Assembly: GCF_016862575.1 (NCBI RefSeq)
Contig: NZ_BONF01000027.1
Coordinates: 1-64,000 of the forward strand
Length of the DNA stretch: 64,000 nt
Direction: 5' to 3'
Source of the DNA: Catellatospora bangladeshensis
GTDB taxonomy: Bacteria; Actinomycetota; Actinomycetes; Mycobacteriales; Micromonosporaceae
Shown: positions 27,097 through 36,041 of the stretch, piece by piece
Position numbering within the stretch: the stretch's first letter is position 1
Layout: every line of letters begins with the position of its first letter
Notes under the pieces: generated by a model
Database searches by the model: none
The model's input: the letters and a program-made list of their open reading frames with translations, nothing else
Told to the model about the DNA's origin: nothing
Made by a program: the position numbers and the translations under genes

Positions 27097-29190
27097 ATGA
27101 CAGAACAGCAGGAGGAGTTCGGGCCCTGGCTCAGCCGCCAGCTGCGGCGCGCCGGGATCACCCAGACGGAGCTCGCGGCTCAGCTGAATCTGACACGCGC
27201 AGCGGTCTCTGCATGGATCACCGGAAGGGCCGAGCCACGCGAAGAGGTCAAGAGGTCGATCGCCGAAGCCCTCGGCATCGACGCGGCCTCGATCTACAAC
27301 CGGACGGACGTCGTGGCCGAGCTGCCGCGCCGGTGGCACCACCGGCCGGCGCATTCCGACGGTGGCCGCGAGTACGGCAACGCGGCGGCCTTCGCGTTCG
27401 ACGCCGATCTCGCCGTCCTGGCCCGCGAAGCCACCCAGAACTCCCTGGACGAACGCAAGGATCCCTCCCAGCCCGTGCGGGTGCGCTACACACTGCACGA
27501 GATCAGTGGCGAATACCTGGATTCGTTTCAGCAAGCCGTTCGTTGGCACGAGCTGGCCGATCATTATGAGAAGGCCGCTTCCGCCAGACAGAAGGTCTCC
27601 CGCAGCCTGCGTGCGGCGCTGGACGACCTCGGCCGAGACCGCACCCTGTTACTGCTGCGCATCGACGACTACAACGCATACGGCCTCACGGGTCCCGAGT
27701 ATGACGACGGCCGCTACGCGGCCGTCGTCAGGCGTCAGCTGGACAGCCACAAGAACGATTCACGCCGTGCAGGGGGCTCCTATGGCCTTGGCAAGGCGAC
27801 CTTGTGGGCGTCGAGCCGCTTCGGCCTTGTGTTGATCAATTCGACTCTGGCCGTTCCTCATGAGGGCCGCACGCAACGGCGCGTGATCGGTCGGCTCGAC
27901 TTGCCCTGGCGCGACGTCGGCGGCCAGGCTTACGCCGGCCCGGCGTGGTTCGGCGAACCGGACACCGAGCCCGCCCACAAGGATGTGTCGCGCTCATGGT
28001 GGGCCGACGAACAGACCGTCCGCAACCTTCATCTCGACCGGTCGACGGACGAGCCAGGTACCTCGTTCCTCATCGTGGGTGCCCACGACGCCTCCGGTGA
28101 TGCCGACGACCTGCCCGAGATGCACGAGAAGCTGGTCAAGTCGTTGGCCGACGGCTTCTGGGCGGCCATGGTCGGAGGGAACGCCGCTCATCCGCTACTA
28201 GAGGCAGGAGTCACCACGTTGCGTAACGGCCATGTCCTCATACCTGAGCAGCGTGTCGATCCCCACGCCCATCATCCCGCGTTGAGCAGGGCGCTGCAGG
28301 CATACCTCGACGGCGACGTCGTCGAGGAGCTCACCTCCGGCGAGCAGGTCGCCCGCGTGGATGTGCCGCTGACGGTGCCGCCGCTGCGTGGCATGGGACG
28401 TGGTCGAGAGCGAGGCAGTGAGCACCACGCCGTCCTCCTCCTGACGCCGGCGGCGGACAGCGACGAGCGCGTCAACCGTGTCGTGTGCATGCGCGGCAAC
28501 CGTATGACGGTGACCGAACAACGTCCCCGTGATCTTCCGCTGGGCACCGCACCATTCCAGGCCGTGCTGCTGGCAGGTCACGCCACAGCCCGCGACGGTG
28601 ACGACGTCAGCCTCGCCGAACAGTTCCTTCGCGCGTCCGAACCTCCCGAGCACGATCGCTGGGATCGGACCGAAGAGCTTACGTCCTCGTACGAGCGGGG
28701 CGCGCTCAGCCGGCTGAGAGAGTTCCGCGCCGAGATCGACAAGGCGGTCAGAGGGCTCGTCGGGCGGCGCGAGATCAAACGCAGCGGAGGCCCGTCGGTG
28801 CTGCGCGAACTACTGAAGCTCGACACCACGGGTCCGGGTGGTCCCCGTCCCCCGCAGGGGGTTCCGACGGTGCGCAACGTCAACGCGCACGTGCAGGCGG
28901 ATGGAGCATGGCAGGTCAGAGTAGATCTCAAGCTGCCAGACACGGCCGATCCGTGGCTGTTGACGCCCGTGGCCAAATTCGACGTCCGCTCGGGCGGCCG
29001 ACCCGTCGTCAGCTGGAAGCTGCTTACTGCATCGGACAACTGCCGGGTCGAGGAAGGCAACCTCCACATCGAGGCCAGCGTGCGCTCGGCCGCGTTCACC
29101 GGCGTCACCGATCCATCAAGTCATCCCGTGAAAGGCGACCTGGCCCGCCTCGTGATCGACATTCAGCGAGCCCGTGGAGCAGTGGCATGA
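27097..29190 (+). CDS. XRE HTH fused to GHKL-type ATPase domain
   Basis: 697 residues. Residues 8-64 form an XRE HTH (LSRQLRRAGITQTELAAQLNLTRAAVSAWITGRAEP). From about 110 on a GHKL-like ATP-binding domain is visible: VLAREATQNSLDERKD (N box with the Asn), LLLRIDDYNAYGL, and GGSYGLGKATLWASS (G box). The C-terminal 350 residues are unassigned. It starts the plus-strand operon divergent from the GHKL-helicase operon and overlaps the next gene by ATGA. This is the second GHKL ATPase of the island. DNA-binding regulator whose repression responds to ATP or partner binding is one reading; an effector with built-in autoregulation is another. Confidence 0.8.
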   Translation: MTEQQEEFGPWLSRQLRRAGITQTELAAQLNLTRAAVSAWITGRAEPREEVKRSIAEALGIDAASIYNRTDVVAELPRRWHHRPAHSDGGREYGNAAAFAFDADLAVLAREATQNSLDERKDPSQPVRVRYTLHEISGEYLDSFQQAVRWHELADHYEKAASARQKVSRSLRAALDDLGRDRTLLLLRIDDYNAYGLTGPEYDDGRYAAVVRRQLDSHKNDSRRAGGSYGLGKATLWASSRFGLVLINSTLAVPHEGRTQRRVIGRLDLPWRDVGGQAYAGPAWFGEPDTEPAHKDVSRSWWADEQTVRNLHLDRSTDEPGTSFLIVGAHDASGDADDLPEMHEKLVKSLADGFWAAMVGGNAAHPLLEAGVTTLRNGHVLIPEQRVDPHAHHPALSRALQAYLDGDVVEELTSGEQVARVDVPLTVPPLRGMGRGRERGSEHHAVLLLTPAADSDERVNRVVCMRGNRMTVTEQRPRDLPLGTAPFQAVLLAGHATARDGDDVSLAEQFLRASEPPEHDRWDRTEELTSSYERGALSRLREFRAEIDKAVRGLVGRREIKRSGGPSVLRELLKLDTTGPGGPRPPQGVPTVRNVNAHVQADGAWQVRVDLKLPDTADPWLLTPVAKFDVRSGGRPVVSWKLLTASDNCRVEEGNLHIEASVRSAAFTGVTDPSSHPVKGDLARLVIDIQRARGAVA

Positions 29191-30164
29191 GAGCAGCCAT
29201 CGCCTATCCGACCCTCTTCGGAGACGTCGATCTCGAAGTCGTGTCCGTATCAGTCGACGGTGTCGACCTCCCCTACGCACAGATCTCCAGGCTCGAACGA
29301 ACCGTCGCCCTGCACCGCGGCGGCCGGGAGAAATGGGAGTCCGCACACCTCCGACTGAAGGCCACGCTGCCCGAAAAGGAGATTGCCGACGGTCCGTGGT
29401 CGGATCTGGCCGTCGTCGCGGTGGTGTCCGAGAAGGTTACGAACTCACGCAGCACCGCGCAGCTCAACCGAGGCCACGACGGCTTCTGGCACGGAGGCAT
29501 CGAAGTCTCACGGCTTCGCCATTTGAACCGTGTGGTGTTGTCCCTCGCCGTGGTCGCCACGGTCGACAGCATGTCAGGGCGAATGGTGGGCGCCACAGAG
29601 CGCGACTGGTTCGTCGACTTGACCGCCACGACACCAACACGTCAGCGGGAGTTGGAGATCGTCGAAGCGGACTTCCGCGAAGGTCCTGACGAGTGGCTAC
29701 GTCCTTATCAAGACTCCCCGTGGATCGTGGAGACGTCGGGCGACATCCCGACGGTCTACTTGAACACCGCCGCAGTGGAGGGCCTGATCGATCTACTCCA
29801 CGCTCCGGGAGGTTCGGCGGCGGAGAAGATGCTGCGCGACATGACCGCCAGCCAGATCGCACAGGACGCCTGGACCGCGATGTTCCACACCGCCGTCGGC
29901 GACCTGGAACTTGACGACGACGGTACGCCGCTCATGCCCTCAGGCTGGCGCGAGTCCGTGCTGCGATCGATGCTGCCGGACGTCCTGCCCGGCCGGCAGC
30001 TCACGGACGCGCTCTACGACATCAACGAACGCCGCATCAAGGGCTTCGGCTGGTCTGAGCTGCAAACGAGCATTCAGCATGCCGCCGGTAAGCGCAGCCA
30101 GACGACTAAGAAGCTCACCAACGCCGTGCGATCCATCTCGGTCGAAAAGGACTCGAGCCGATGA
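29187..30164 (+). CDS. unknown protein of the HTH-ATPase operon
   Basis: 325 residues from ATG 29187, overlapping the preceding stop (ATGA). There is no signal peptide or membrane helix. The N-terminal half is beta-rich (AAIAYPTLFGDVDLEVVSVSVDGVDLPYAQ). The C-terminal half is helical, with LINDLL-like and GFGWSELQTSIQHAAGKRSQTTKKLTNA segments. I do not recognise the family. Tight coupling on both sides to 27097-29190 and 30161-31045 argues that the three products work together. Confidence 0.75.
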   Translation: MRAAIAYPTLFGDVDLEVVSVSVDGVDLPYAQISRLERTVALHRGGREKWESAHLRLKATLPEKEIADGPWSDLAVVAVVSEKVTNSRSTAQLNRGHDGFWHGGIEVSRLRHLNRVVLSLAVVATVDSMSGRMVGATERDWFVDLTATTPTRQRELEIVEADFREGPDEWLRPYQDSPWIVETSGDIPTVYLNTAAVEGLIDLLHAPGGSAAEKMLRDMTASQIAQDAWTAMFHTAVGDLELDDDGTPLMPSGWRESVLRSMLPDVLPGRQLTDALYDINERRIKGFGWSELQTSIQHAAGKRSQTTKKLTNAVRSISVEKDSSR

Positions 30165-31045
30165 ACCGTACGGTGATTCCGGATCTACCACACGTTCTCG
30201 GTTCGCTGCCAGGCGCTGCCGTCACCAAGCACATGAGCCGCGGAATACAAGCAGGTCAGGAGCGCCCACCGCAGGTGATCCTGCGAAAGGCTTCGAACCC
30301 GCTACCGGAGCTCGAGGATCGTTGGCGGACCGAGCCGGTGCGTGAACTCCTCGACGAAGCGATGCGGCGGTTCGCCGGAGGCCGGGCGTCGGCCGACGGT
30401 TGGCTCGCTCCACGCCTCCACGCGACGTTGCGCATGACCCGAGCGGAGGCAGCAGACCCAGGACTCTGGAACTTCCTGGCCATGATCGTGGCGCCCGATT
30501 ACGTCGTCTGGCGCCACAAGGGTGCTGAGATCGCCCCGGCGGCCCGCTTCGCCGGCCCGCATTACAAGCAAGCGTTCGCAAGGCTGTGGTGGGCCGCTGA
30601 ACTGTTCCGGAACGGCGCCGACTACAGGCCCGTCGAACTGGCCTGTCGCGTGCAAGACGTGCTGAACACGACCATGCGACTGGACGTCATCGATCACCGT
30701 CCCACTGCATTGGCGATCGTCGGGGTGCTGGAGCGGCTGCTCGCCGACGGCTCCCCCCGGCCGGGAGATCACATCAATGCCCTCTCGTCCGCGGTCAACG
30801 CTGCAGGGAGCACACTCTTCTATGACGTCATGGCGATCGACGACTCCGCTGACGCAGACGCACTCCTGCACTGGATAAGCGAGTCCGCTGGCATGGCGCC
30901 AGTACCGTGGGATCGGCTGCCACTAGGTCCCGACGACGGGGCCGTGCGCCGAGGCTCCGTGGAGTCGCTGATTCCGCTGTTCGAGCAACTGCTGCTCGAC
31001 GCCCCCATCCGCCGGCGCGACGGCGACGTCAACGACGACGAGTGA
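30161..31045 (+). CDS. DUF6339-like protein of the defence operon
   Basis: 294 residues; ATG 30161 overlaps the preceding stop. The helical sequence with WLAPRLHATLRMTRAEAADPGLWNFLAMIVAPDYVVWRH and AFARLWWAAELFRNGADY resembles a family I know as DUF6339, which tends to occur beside HTH-ATPase and methyltransferase genes; that assignment is from memory. No catalytic motif is obvious. It is separated by 37 bp from the methyltransferase homologue downstream. Confidence 0.68.
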   Translation: MNRTVIPDLPHVLGSLPGAAVTKHMSRGIQAGQERPPQVILRKASNPLPELEDRWRTEPVRELLDEAMRRFAGGRASADGWLAPRLHATLRMTRAEAADPGLWNFLAMIVAPDYVVWRHKGAEIAPAARFAGPHYKQAFARLWWAAELFRNGADYRPVELACRVQDVLNTTMRLDVIDHRPTALAIVGVLERLLADGSPRPGDHINALSSAVNAAGSTLFYDVMAIDDSADADALLHWISESAGMAPVPWDRLPLGPDDGAVRRGSVESLIPLFEQLLLDAPIRRRDGDVNDDE

Positions 31046-31082
31046 CGTACGTCCACCGGCCCGCCATACCCGAACGTCCGGA

Positions 31083-32087
31083 ATGAGGAAGACAGTGAAT
31101 CCGCTGACGAGACGTCTGCGCTCGCTCGAGATCTGCGCAGGTGCAGGAGGCCTGGCACTCGGCTTGGAGCAAGCCGGGTTCGATCCGGTTCTACTGATCG
31201 ACAACCTCGGTGTGGCGTGTGAGACGCTGCGTCTCAACCGTCCGCAATGGGATGTAAGAGAGATGGACGTCCTCGAGTTCGACCAGGCTGACGAGAAGCA
31301 AGTCTATGACGTGGACCTGCTGTCGGCCGGTCTACCGCGGGTCAAGGCGACCGCGACCGTCAACCGCACACGCGGCAGCGACGTCGAGCTTCGGCTCCTC
31401 GAGGCGACCATCATGCTGATGCACGGCGTGCAGCCGCGAGCCCTGCTGATCGAGAACGTCCCGGACCTCGTGACCAAGGCCGACTACGCCGCCATTCGCG
31501 AGTTCGTGGTCGATGAGCTGCGACACCTGGGATACCGGTGCAGATGGTTCGTGATCAACGCTGCCGACTACGGGGTTCCGCAAGATCGGCGACAGGGCGT
31601 GCTGGTGGCCTTCAAGGGCGACCTCATCGATTCTTTCCAGGAGCCTGAGCGCGTATGGGATCCGCCGGTGACCGTGGGCACCGCCTTGGCAGAGTCCATG
31701 GCGGCCCGGGGGTGGACGCAGGCGGCGCAATGGGCGGCTCAAGCGGACAGGATCGCTCCGACGCTGGTGGGGGGCTCATGGGAACGGGGCGGGGCAGACC
31801 TTGGGCCGACCGGATCGAAAGCCGCATGGGCCAGGATGGGCGTGGACGGCGGTACCGTCGCCGATGACGTTCCCGGGCCGGGATTCATCTGGGACCCGAG
31901 CCTTGGTCGCCGAGGCATGATGGCGCTGACGGTCGAACAGACCGCCCGACTGCAAGGATTCCCGCCCGACTGGCAGATCGCGGGCCGGAAGACGGCCCGG
32001 TACCGCCAGGTCGGCCACGCCTCACCGCCGCCGGTCGGACGTGCCCTCGGCAACGCGATCCGGGCGGTATTGGCTGCCGACAGCTGA
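31083..32087 (+). CDS. C5-methyltransferase homologue lacking the catalytic Cys
   Basis: 334 residues with the fold of DNA cytosine-5 methyltransferases: motif I EICAGAGGLALGLEQAGF, motif VI LLIENVPDL, motif VIII NAADYGVPQDRR and motif X YRQVGHASPPPVGRALGNAI. In motif IV, where active enzymes have Pro-Cys-Gln, this protein reads SAGLPRVKATATVNRTRG, codons CCG CGG at 31335-31340, so the nucleophilic Cys is Arg. The change is not a single-base error and the flanking sequence is also unlike PCQ-FS. It may bind AdoMet and DNA without methylating, for example as a sensor of DNA state, or use other chemistry. Start could be GTG 31095, which has GAGGAAG upstream. Confidence 0.85.
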   Translation: MRKTVNPLTRRLRSLEICAGAGGLALGLEQAGFDPVLLIDNLGVACETLRLNRPQWDVREMDVLEFDQADEKQVYDVDLLSAGLPRVKATATVNRTRGSDVELRLLEATIMLMHGVQPRALLIENVPDLVTKADYAAIREFVVDELRHLGYRCRWFVINAADYGVPQDRRQGVLVAFKGDLIDSFQEPERVWDPPVTVGTALAESMAARGWTQAAQWAAQADRIAPTLVGGSWERGGADLGPTGSKAAWARMGVDGGTVADDVPGPGFIWDPSLGRRGMMALTVEQTARLQGFPPDWQIAGRKTARYRQVGHASPPPVGRALGNAIRAVLAADS

Positions 32088-32177
32088 TCCGATCGATCGG
32101 ACCGGCTCGTCGGATGCGCCCGAGCTGGCGACTTCCGGAGCCGGTCCACCCACCGCCATGCTTTTCGGGGCGGGCGG

Positions 32178-33215
32178 TCAGTCCTCGCGCGGGAGGGTCT
32201 GGCCCTCCTCGATCTTCGGCGCGAGTTCCAGCGAGCTGGCGGCTTCGGGGCCGGCCGCGTGCTCGGCTGGTGTGCTGATCGCCGGCCTACAGGTCGACCG
32301 CCTCAATCGTTGAACCACCGTTCGTATGTCTGTCTCGTCGGGCAGGTGCACTTTGCCGAATTTGCGGGCCCGTTCCAACCGCACGTTCTCGACCAGGAAG
32401 GCCGGATCGGCACCCTGCAAGACACTCTTGGTAGCGACCTTACGTCCGTGTTCATCGTCGCGATAGTGCGCATTCCGGATGTATATGTTCAGGGCGATCC
32501 TGCCGAACCACGCGTCCACCTTGAAGACGGCATCGGCCAACGGGTGAATCTGGAGCGGAATCCCGTGCTCTCGTAGTCGGACGAGCAACCACAGCTCGCG
32601 AAGGAACGAGTAATAGGCGTTGCCGACCCGCCACCGCAATGCGTCGTCGACGATGCTTGCGGGCAGCCCTTGCTCGATCGATCGAGCCTTGGCGTCGTCG
32701 ATCGGTCGACCCAGCATCAGCCTGCCCACGGGGTCGTGTCGGAAGAAGACGCGGAACTCGTCCCACGTCGGCACACTACGGCTGCGTTCCGTCAGATGAT
32801 GAAGAACGAACGTGAACGCGAACGGCGGGTTCCAGTCGGCGATCTGAGGCAGCGCCTCGACCTCCGCGCTCTTCACGTTGCCGAGGGCGTGCCCAGTGCG
32901 GCGACAGACCTCCCCGACCGTGCGCGAGGACATTCGGTACACCGTCGAGACCGTGTGTCTTTCAACCCATGGCACGACGATCTCGTACCGCGGATCAGTG
33001 CGCCACGCCTTATACGCACGATGCGTCCTCGGTGCGGAACCGAAGTGGGCGAGCACGTCGGCTGCGGTCGTCGTCTCCGATCTGGCGGACGGGTCCAAGT
33101 GGCGGCCAACCCCGGCGTCTCGTAGCACGGTCGTCGGCGGAAAGTTATCAGTTTCGCGGTGATGTCGCTGCCCCGTCGATCGATATGGGTCAGGGCTCGT
33201 GTGCGGTGCTGCCAC
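32178..33215 (-). CDS. unknown protein, possible restriction-type partner
   Basis: Up to 345 residues from GTG 33215, convergent with the Cys-less methyltransferase gene and divergent from the Vsr gene. The first 45 residues look poorly conserved, so a start near VLRDAGVGRHL is possible. The body is helical with RWRVGNAYYSFLRELWLLVRLREHGIPLQIHPLADAVFKVDAWFGRIALNIYIRNAHYR and RKVATK. The HPLAD...VDAWF...LNIYI stretch has a nuclease-like look, but a full PD-(D/E)xK set is not visible. A restriction nuclease for the neighbouring methyltransferase is only a guess. Confidence 0.6.
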   Translation of the reverse strand: MAAPHTSPDPYRSTGQRHHRETDNFPPTTVLRDAGVGRHLDPSARSETTTAADVLAHFGSAPRTHRAYKAWRTDPRYEIVVPWVERHTVSTVYRMSSRTVGEVCRRTGHALGNVKSAEVEALPQIADWNPPFAFTFVLHHLTERSRSVPTWDEFRVFFRHDPVGRLMLGRPIDDAKARSIEQGLPASIVDDALRWRVGNAYYSFLRELWLLVRLREHGIPLQIHPLADAVFKVDAWFGRIALNIYIRNAHYRDDEHGRKVATKSVLQGADPAFLVENVRLERARKFGKVHLPDETDIRTVVQRLRRSTCRPAISTPAEHAAGPEAASSLELAPKIEEGQTLPRED

Positions 33216-33372
33216 GTTCGCGAACGACGCCGCAGGTCGGCGCCTGAGCGATGAGGCGGATCGTCGCGTCGCCAGATCACCGTGCGATCATGCAGTTGTG
33301 TCCTCAACCCGCTCCTCGGAGATCGACCCGGCGTCACCACCGTCGGTGCCGCTGGCTCGGCCCTCTCGAACG

Positions 33373-33837
33373 GTGAAGGAGAGCTGGGCCTCCAGCCCGG
33401 GCGTGCGCCGCAGCATGCAGTCGAACAAGGGTCGTGACACCCGCCCGGAACTCGCGCTGCGGTCCGCCGTGCACCGGCTCGGTCTGCGCTACCGAGTTTC
33501 GGTTCGTCCGGTGAAGGCGGTTCGCCGTACAGCTGACCTGTGCTTCACCCGAGCGATGGTCGCCGTGTTCCTCGACGGCTGCTTCTGGCATGGTTGCCCC
33601 GACCATCACACCAAGTCGAAGACCAACGCGCAGTACTGGGCAGACAAGGTCGTGCGCAACCGTGAACGCGATGCCGAGACCGATCGGCTGCTGGCCGAGG
33701 CTGGGTGGACCGTCGTGCGGGTTTGGGAGCACGAAGCTAGCGAAGTCGCCGCTCAGAGGGTCGTCGACACTGTCCGTGCCGTGCTCGGAAGTCGCAAATC
33801 AGGCCACCGACTCACGACACCTTCGCCTGAAGCCTGA
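33373..33837 (+). CDS. vsr: Vsr-type very short patch repair endonuclease
   Basis: About 154 residues from GTG 33373 (the start is chosen to match the usual N-terminus SPGVRRSMQSNKGRDTRPELALRSAVH). The family signature RRTADLCFTRAMVAVFLDGCFWHGCPDHHTKSKTNAQYWADKVVRNRERD contains the catalytic Asp and zinc ligands. VRVWEHE follows. Vsr nicks T:G mismatches that arise by deamination of 5-methylcytosine, and pairs with C5-methyltransferases. The complete methyltransferase begins 114 bp downstream. Confidence 0.9.
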   Translation: MKESWASSPGVRRSMQSNKGRDTRPELALRSAVHRLGLRYRVSVRPVKAVRRTADLCFTRAMVAVFLDGCFWHGCPDHHTKSKTNAQYWADKVVRNRERDAETDRLLAEAGWTVVRVWEHEASEVAAQRVVDTVRAVLGSRKSGHRLTTPSPEA

Positions 33838-33951
33838 TGCGCCACCCGGCCCGCCGGACCGGTTCATGAGATGATTCGCACGGAGGCTGGTCTTCCGAAC
33901 TGACGTTCTATAAGGTCGAGAGGCTGCTGGCGAGCCGAAAGGGGTCGAATA

Positions 33952-35022
33952 GTGACGATCAGAACGATCGACCTCTTCGCTGGAGCCGGCGGCCTCGCGC
34001 TCGGATTCCGTCAGTCAGGCCTCGAGTTCGAGCCGGTCTTCGCTGTGGAGGTCGAGCCGGCCGCTGCGCGTACCTTCAAGCGCAACTTCAACTGCCACGT
34101 TCACGACGGCCCGATCGAGCAAGTCGACCACTTCCCCGAGGCCGACGTCATCATCGGTGGTCCGCCGTGCCAAGGGTTCAGCCCTCTCGGGCGGGATCGT
34201 GACGATGCCAGTCGGGCCCAGCTCAACGAGCTTTGGCAGCACTACCTACGAGCGGTCCGTGCGGTCCAGCCCAAGGCGTTCGTCATCGAGAACGTGCCTG
34301 AGTTCCAGAAGTCGGCTCAGTTTGCCAGGCTGCTGAGCCTGATGGAGACTGACGAGGTCCTCAAGCAGTACGCGTTCAACTTCGGTGTGCTCAACGCCGC
34401 AGACTATGGCGTGGCACAGCGCCGCCGGCGAGGGCTCTTCATCGCGGTTAAGGGCGTGGCAGAGGTTCCGTGGCCGCCTCGACCCACCCACGGCCCAGAA
34501 TCGGACACAAAAGTTGAGCACGTCAGCGTTCGTGCTGTGATCGAGGACCTGGCGCCCTACCCACAGATTACCGAGATCGGCGAGACGCCAGATGGCGGCC
34601 AGGATCTGCACATCGGTCGGAATCCGCGGCCGGAATCGCTGGAGCGCTACAAGGCCATTCCCGAGGGCGGGAATCGTTTCGACCTCGCCCGGGTCAGGCC
34701 GGACCTGCTACCTCGGTGCTGGCGGGAAAAGAAGACTGGAACCGCTGACGTTATGGGCAGGCTGTGGTGGGACCGCCCGAGTCTGACCATTCGTACCGAG
34801 TTCTTCAAGCCGGAAAAGGGTCGGTATCTGCACCCTGTGCACCATCGACCGATCACACACCGCGAGGCGGCGCGTATTCAGAGCTTCCCCGACGATTTCG
34901 TCTTCGAAGGTACGAAGGTCGAAATCGCGCGGCAGATCGGCAACGCCGTACCTCCTCTGTTGGCTCAGGCTCTCGCGCGCCACGTGTATGACTTGGCATT
35001 CGGCGACGTTCGCGACGCATAA
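33952..35022 (+). CDS. DNA cytosine-5 methyltransferase
   Basis: 356 residues from GTG 33952, with AAAGGGG seven bases upstream. All key motifs are present: DLFAGAGGLALGF (I), GGPPCQGFSPLGRDRDD (IV, catalytic Cys), FVIENVPEF (VI), NAADYGVAQRRRRG (VIII) and ARQIGNAVPP (X). The target recognition region lies between about residues 190 and 310. With the Vsr gene it forms a methylation/repair pair, and an unidentified nuclease could make it a restriction system. Its recognition sequence is unknown. Confidence 0.94.
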   Translation: MTIRTIDLFAGAGGLALGFRQSGLEFEPVFAVEVEPAAARTFKRNFNCHVHDGPIEQVDHFPEADVIIGGPPCQGFSPLGRDRDDASRAQLNELWQHYLRAVRAVQPKAFVIENVPEFQKSAQFARLLSLMETDEVLKQYAFNFGVLNAADYGVAQRRRRGLFIAVKGVAEVPWPPRPTHGPESDTKVEHVSVRAVIEDLAPYPQITEIGETPDGGQDLHIGRNPRPESLERYKAIPEGGNRFDLARVRPDLLPRCWREKKTGTADVMGRLWWDRPSLTIRTEFFKPEKGRYLHPVHHRPITHREAARIQSFPDDFVFEGTKVEIARQIGNAVPPLLAQALARHVYDLAFGDVRDA

Positions 35023-35473
35023 TCCTAAGACTGCCAGCGGGCCACTCGCCTGGCCGATCGTTCTGAGGCGTTGAACGCATACGTTTGGCGTTGCCTGGCG
35101 TATCACTACAGCAACCCTCGCATTATCATCGACACCACCGGACGGGCCCTGCGAACCGCAAGCGAGAACCGTTGCCATGGCCCAGCGCAACCACGACCTT
35201 GACCGGATTCGAACGGGGCAGTCGCATATCGCCCATTCACATGACGCTACATATCCGATGCCGACGCCGGATCGGAGTTTCCGGTAGACCGCCAGCACTC
35301 ATATGTCATTGGAAACCGATCGGATGAGACTGTCCCTCAGCCATCCATGCAATGCCCACGGCTCCGAATCCTGCGGCGACGGCCTGCAGGGGCGCCGCCG
35401 TGCCACCGAACGCAATGAAGCTGACAGGCTTCCGCGTGGTCCGATTGCTGCGGCTAACGGTAGGGCCGAGCCT
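35023..35473. other. 451-bp gene-free stretch, somewhat AT-richer
   Basis: No convincing reading frame, RNA or repeat was found. It separates the plus-strand methyltransferase gene from the minus-strand ImmA gene, so terminators of both are expected here. Base composition is a little lower in GC than its neighbours. Confidence 0.5.
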
Positions 35474-36025
35474 TTATCTGGGTGAGGCCTGGCGGTTCAC
35501 GCCTGTCGTGTTGTAGCGGTAGCGGGCCATCTCCTCGGTCACGCCGTAGGCGCGTGCGATGGCAGCGATGTCGTAGCCCTTGCGGGCTGCGTGCAGGAGC
35601 AGCGGCCGAGGCAGCAGCAGGGTGCCGCCGAGCGCCGTTGCTTCCTCCTCCTGATCTGGCCGACATGTTCTGAAGGGGGTGTCAGCAACGATGAGGACCT
35701 CGCTCAACTCGTGGCCGAGAAGAATGTGCGCCAGCTCGTGCGCGATGTCGCTTGTCTGGCGGCTTACTACTCGCAGTGGGTTGATGACGATGATATGGCG
35801 GCCATCTATGTGAAACGTGCAAGCGGAAAAGGCGAATGCCTGGATCCGCTCTAGCTCCTCCAGTCGCCCGATGTCGATGAGCTCATCAGCGAGCACGATG
35901 TCAACGCCGAGGTGCTTGGCAAGTTCGTTGATGTCCAGACGATCGGACGGTTCGAGCCCAAGCTCGGCCCTCAGCGCCACCGCTCGGCGCTCGGCCTCGG
36001 CCTTGAAGCCACGCCGCAAGGTCAC
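35474..36025 (-). CDS. ImmA/IrrE-type metallopeptidase
   Basis: 183 residues from GTG 36025 (GGAG upstream), 16 bp after the stop of the XRE gene. The zinc motif HELAHILLGHE is complete near residue 98 and EEEATALGGTLLLP supplies the usual downstream region with the third ligand candidate. In ImmR/ImmA systems this protease cleaves the partner repressor to induce the controlled genes. Here the likely controlled genes are the divergent ubiquitin-like operon or the element. Confidence 0.88.
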   Translation of the reverse strand: MTLRRGFKAEAERRAVALRAELGLEPSDRLDINELAKHLGVDIVLADELIDIGRLEELERIQAFAFSACTFHIDGRHIIVINPLRVVSRQTSDIAHELAHILLGHELSEVLIVADTPFRTCRPDQEEEATALGGTLLLPRPLLLHAARKGYDIAAIARAYGVTEEMARYRYNTTGVNRQASPR

Positions 36026-36041
36026 GGTCGTCTCCGAGTGG

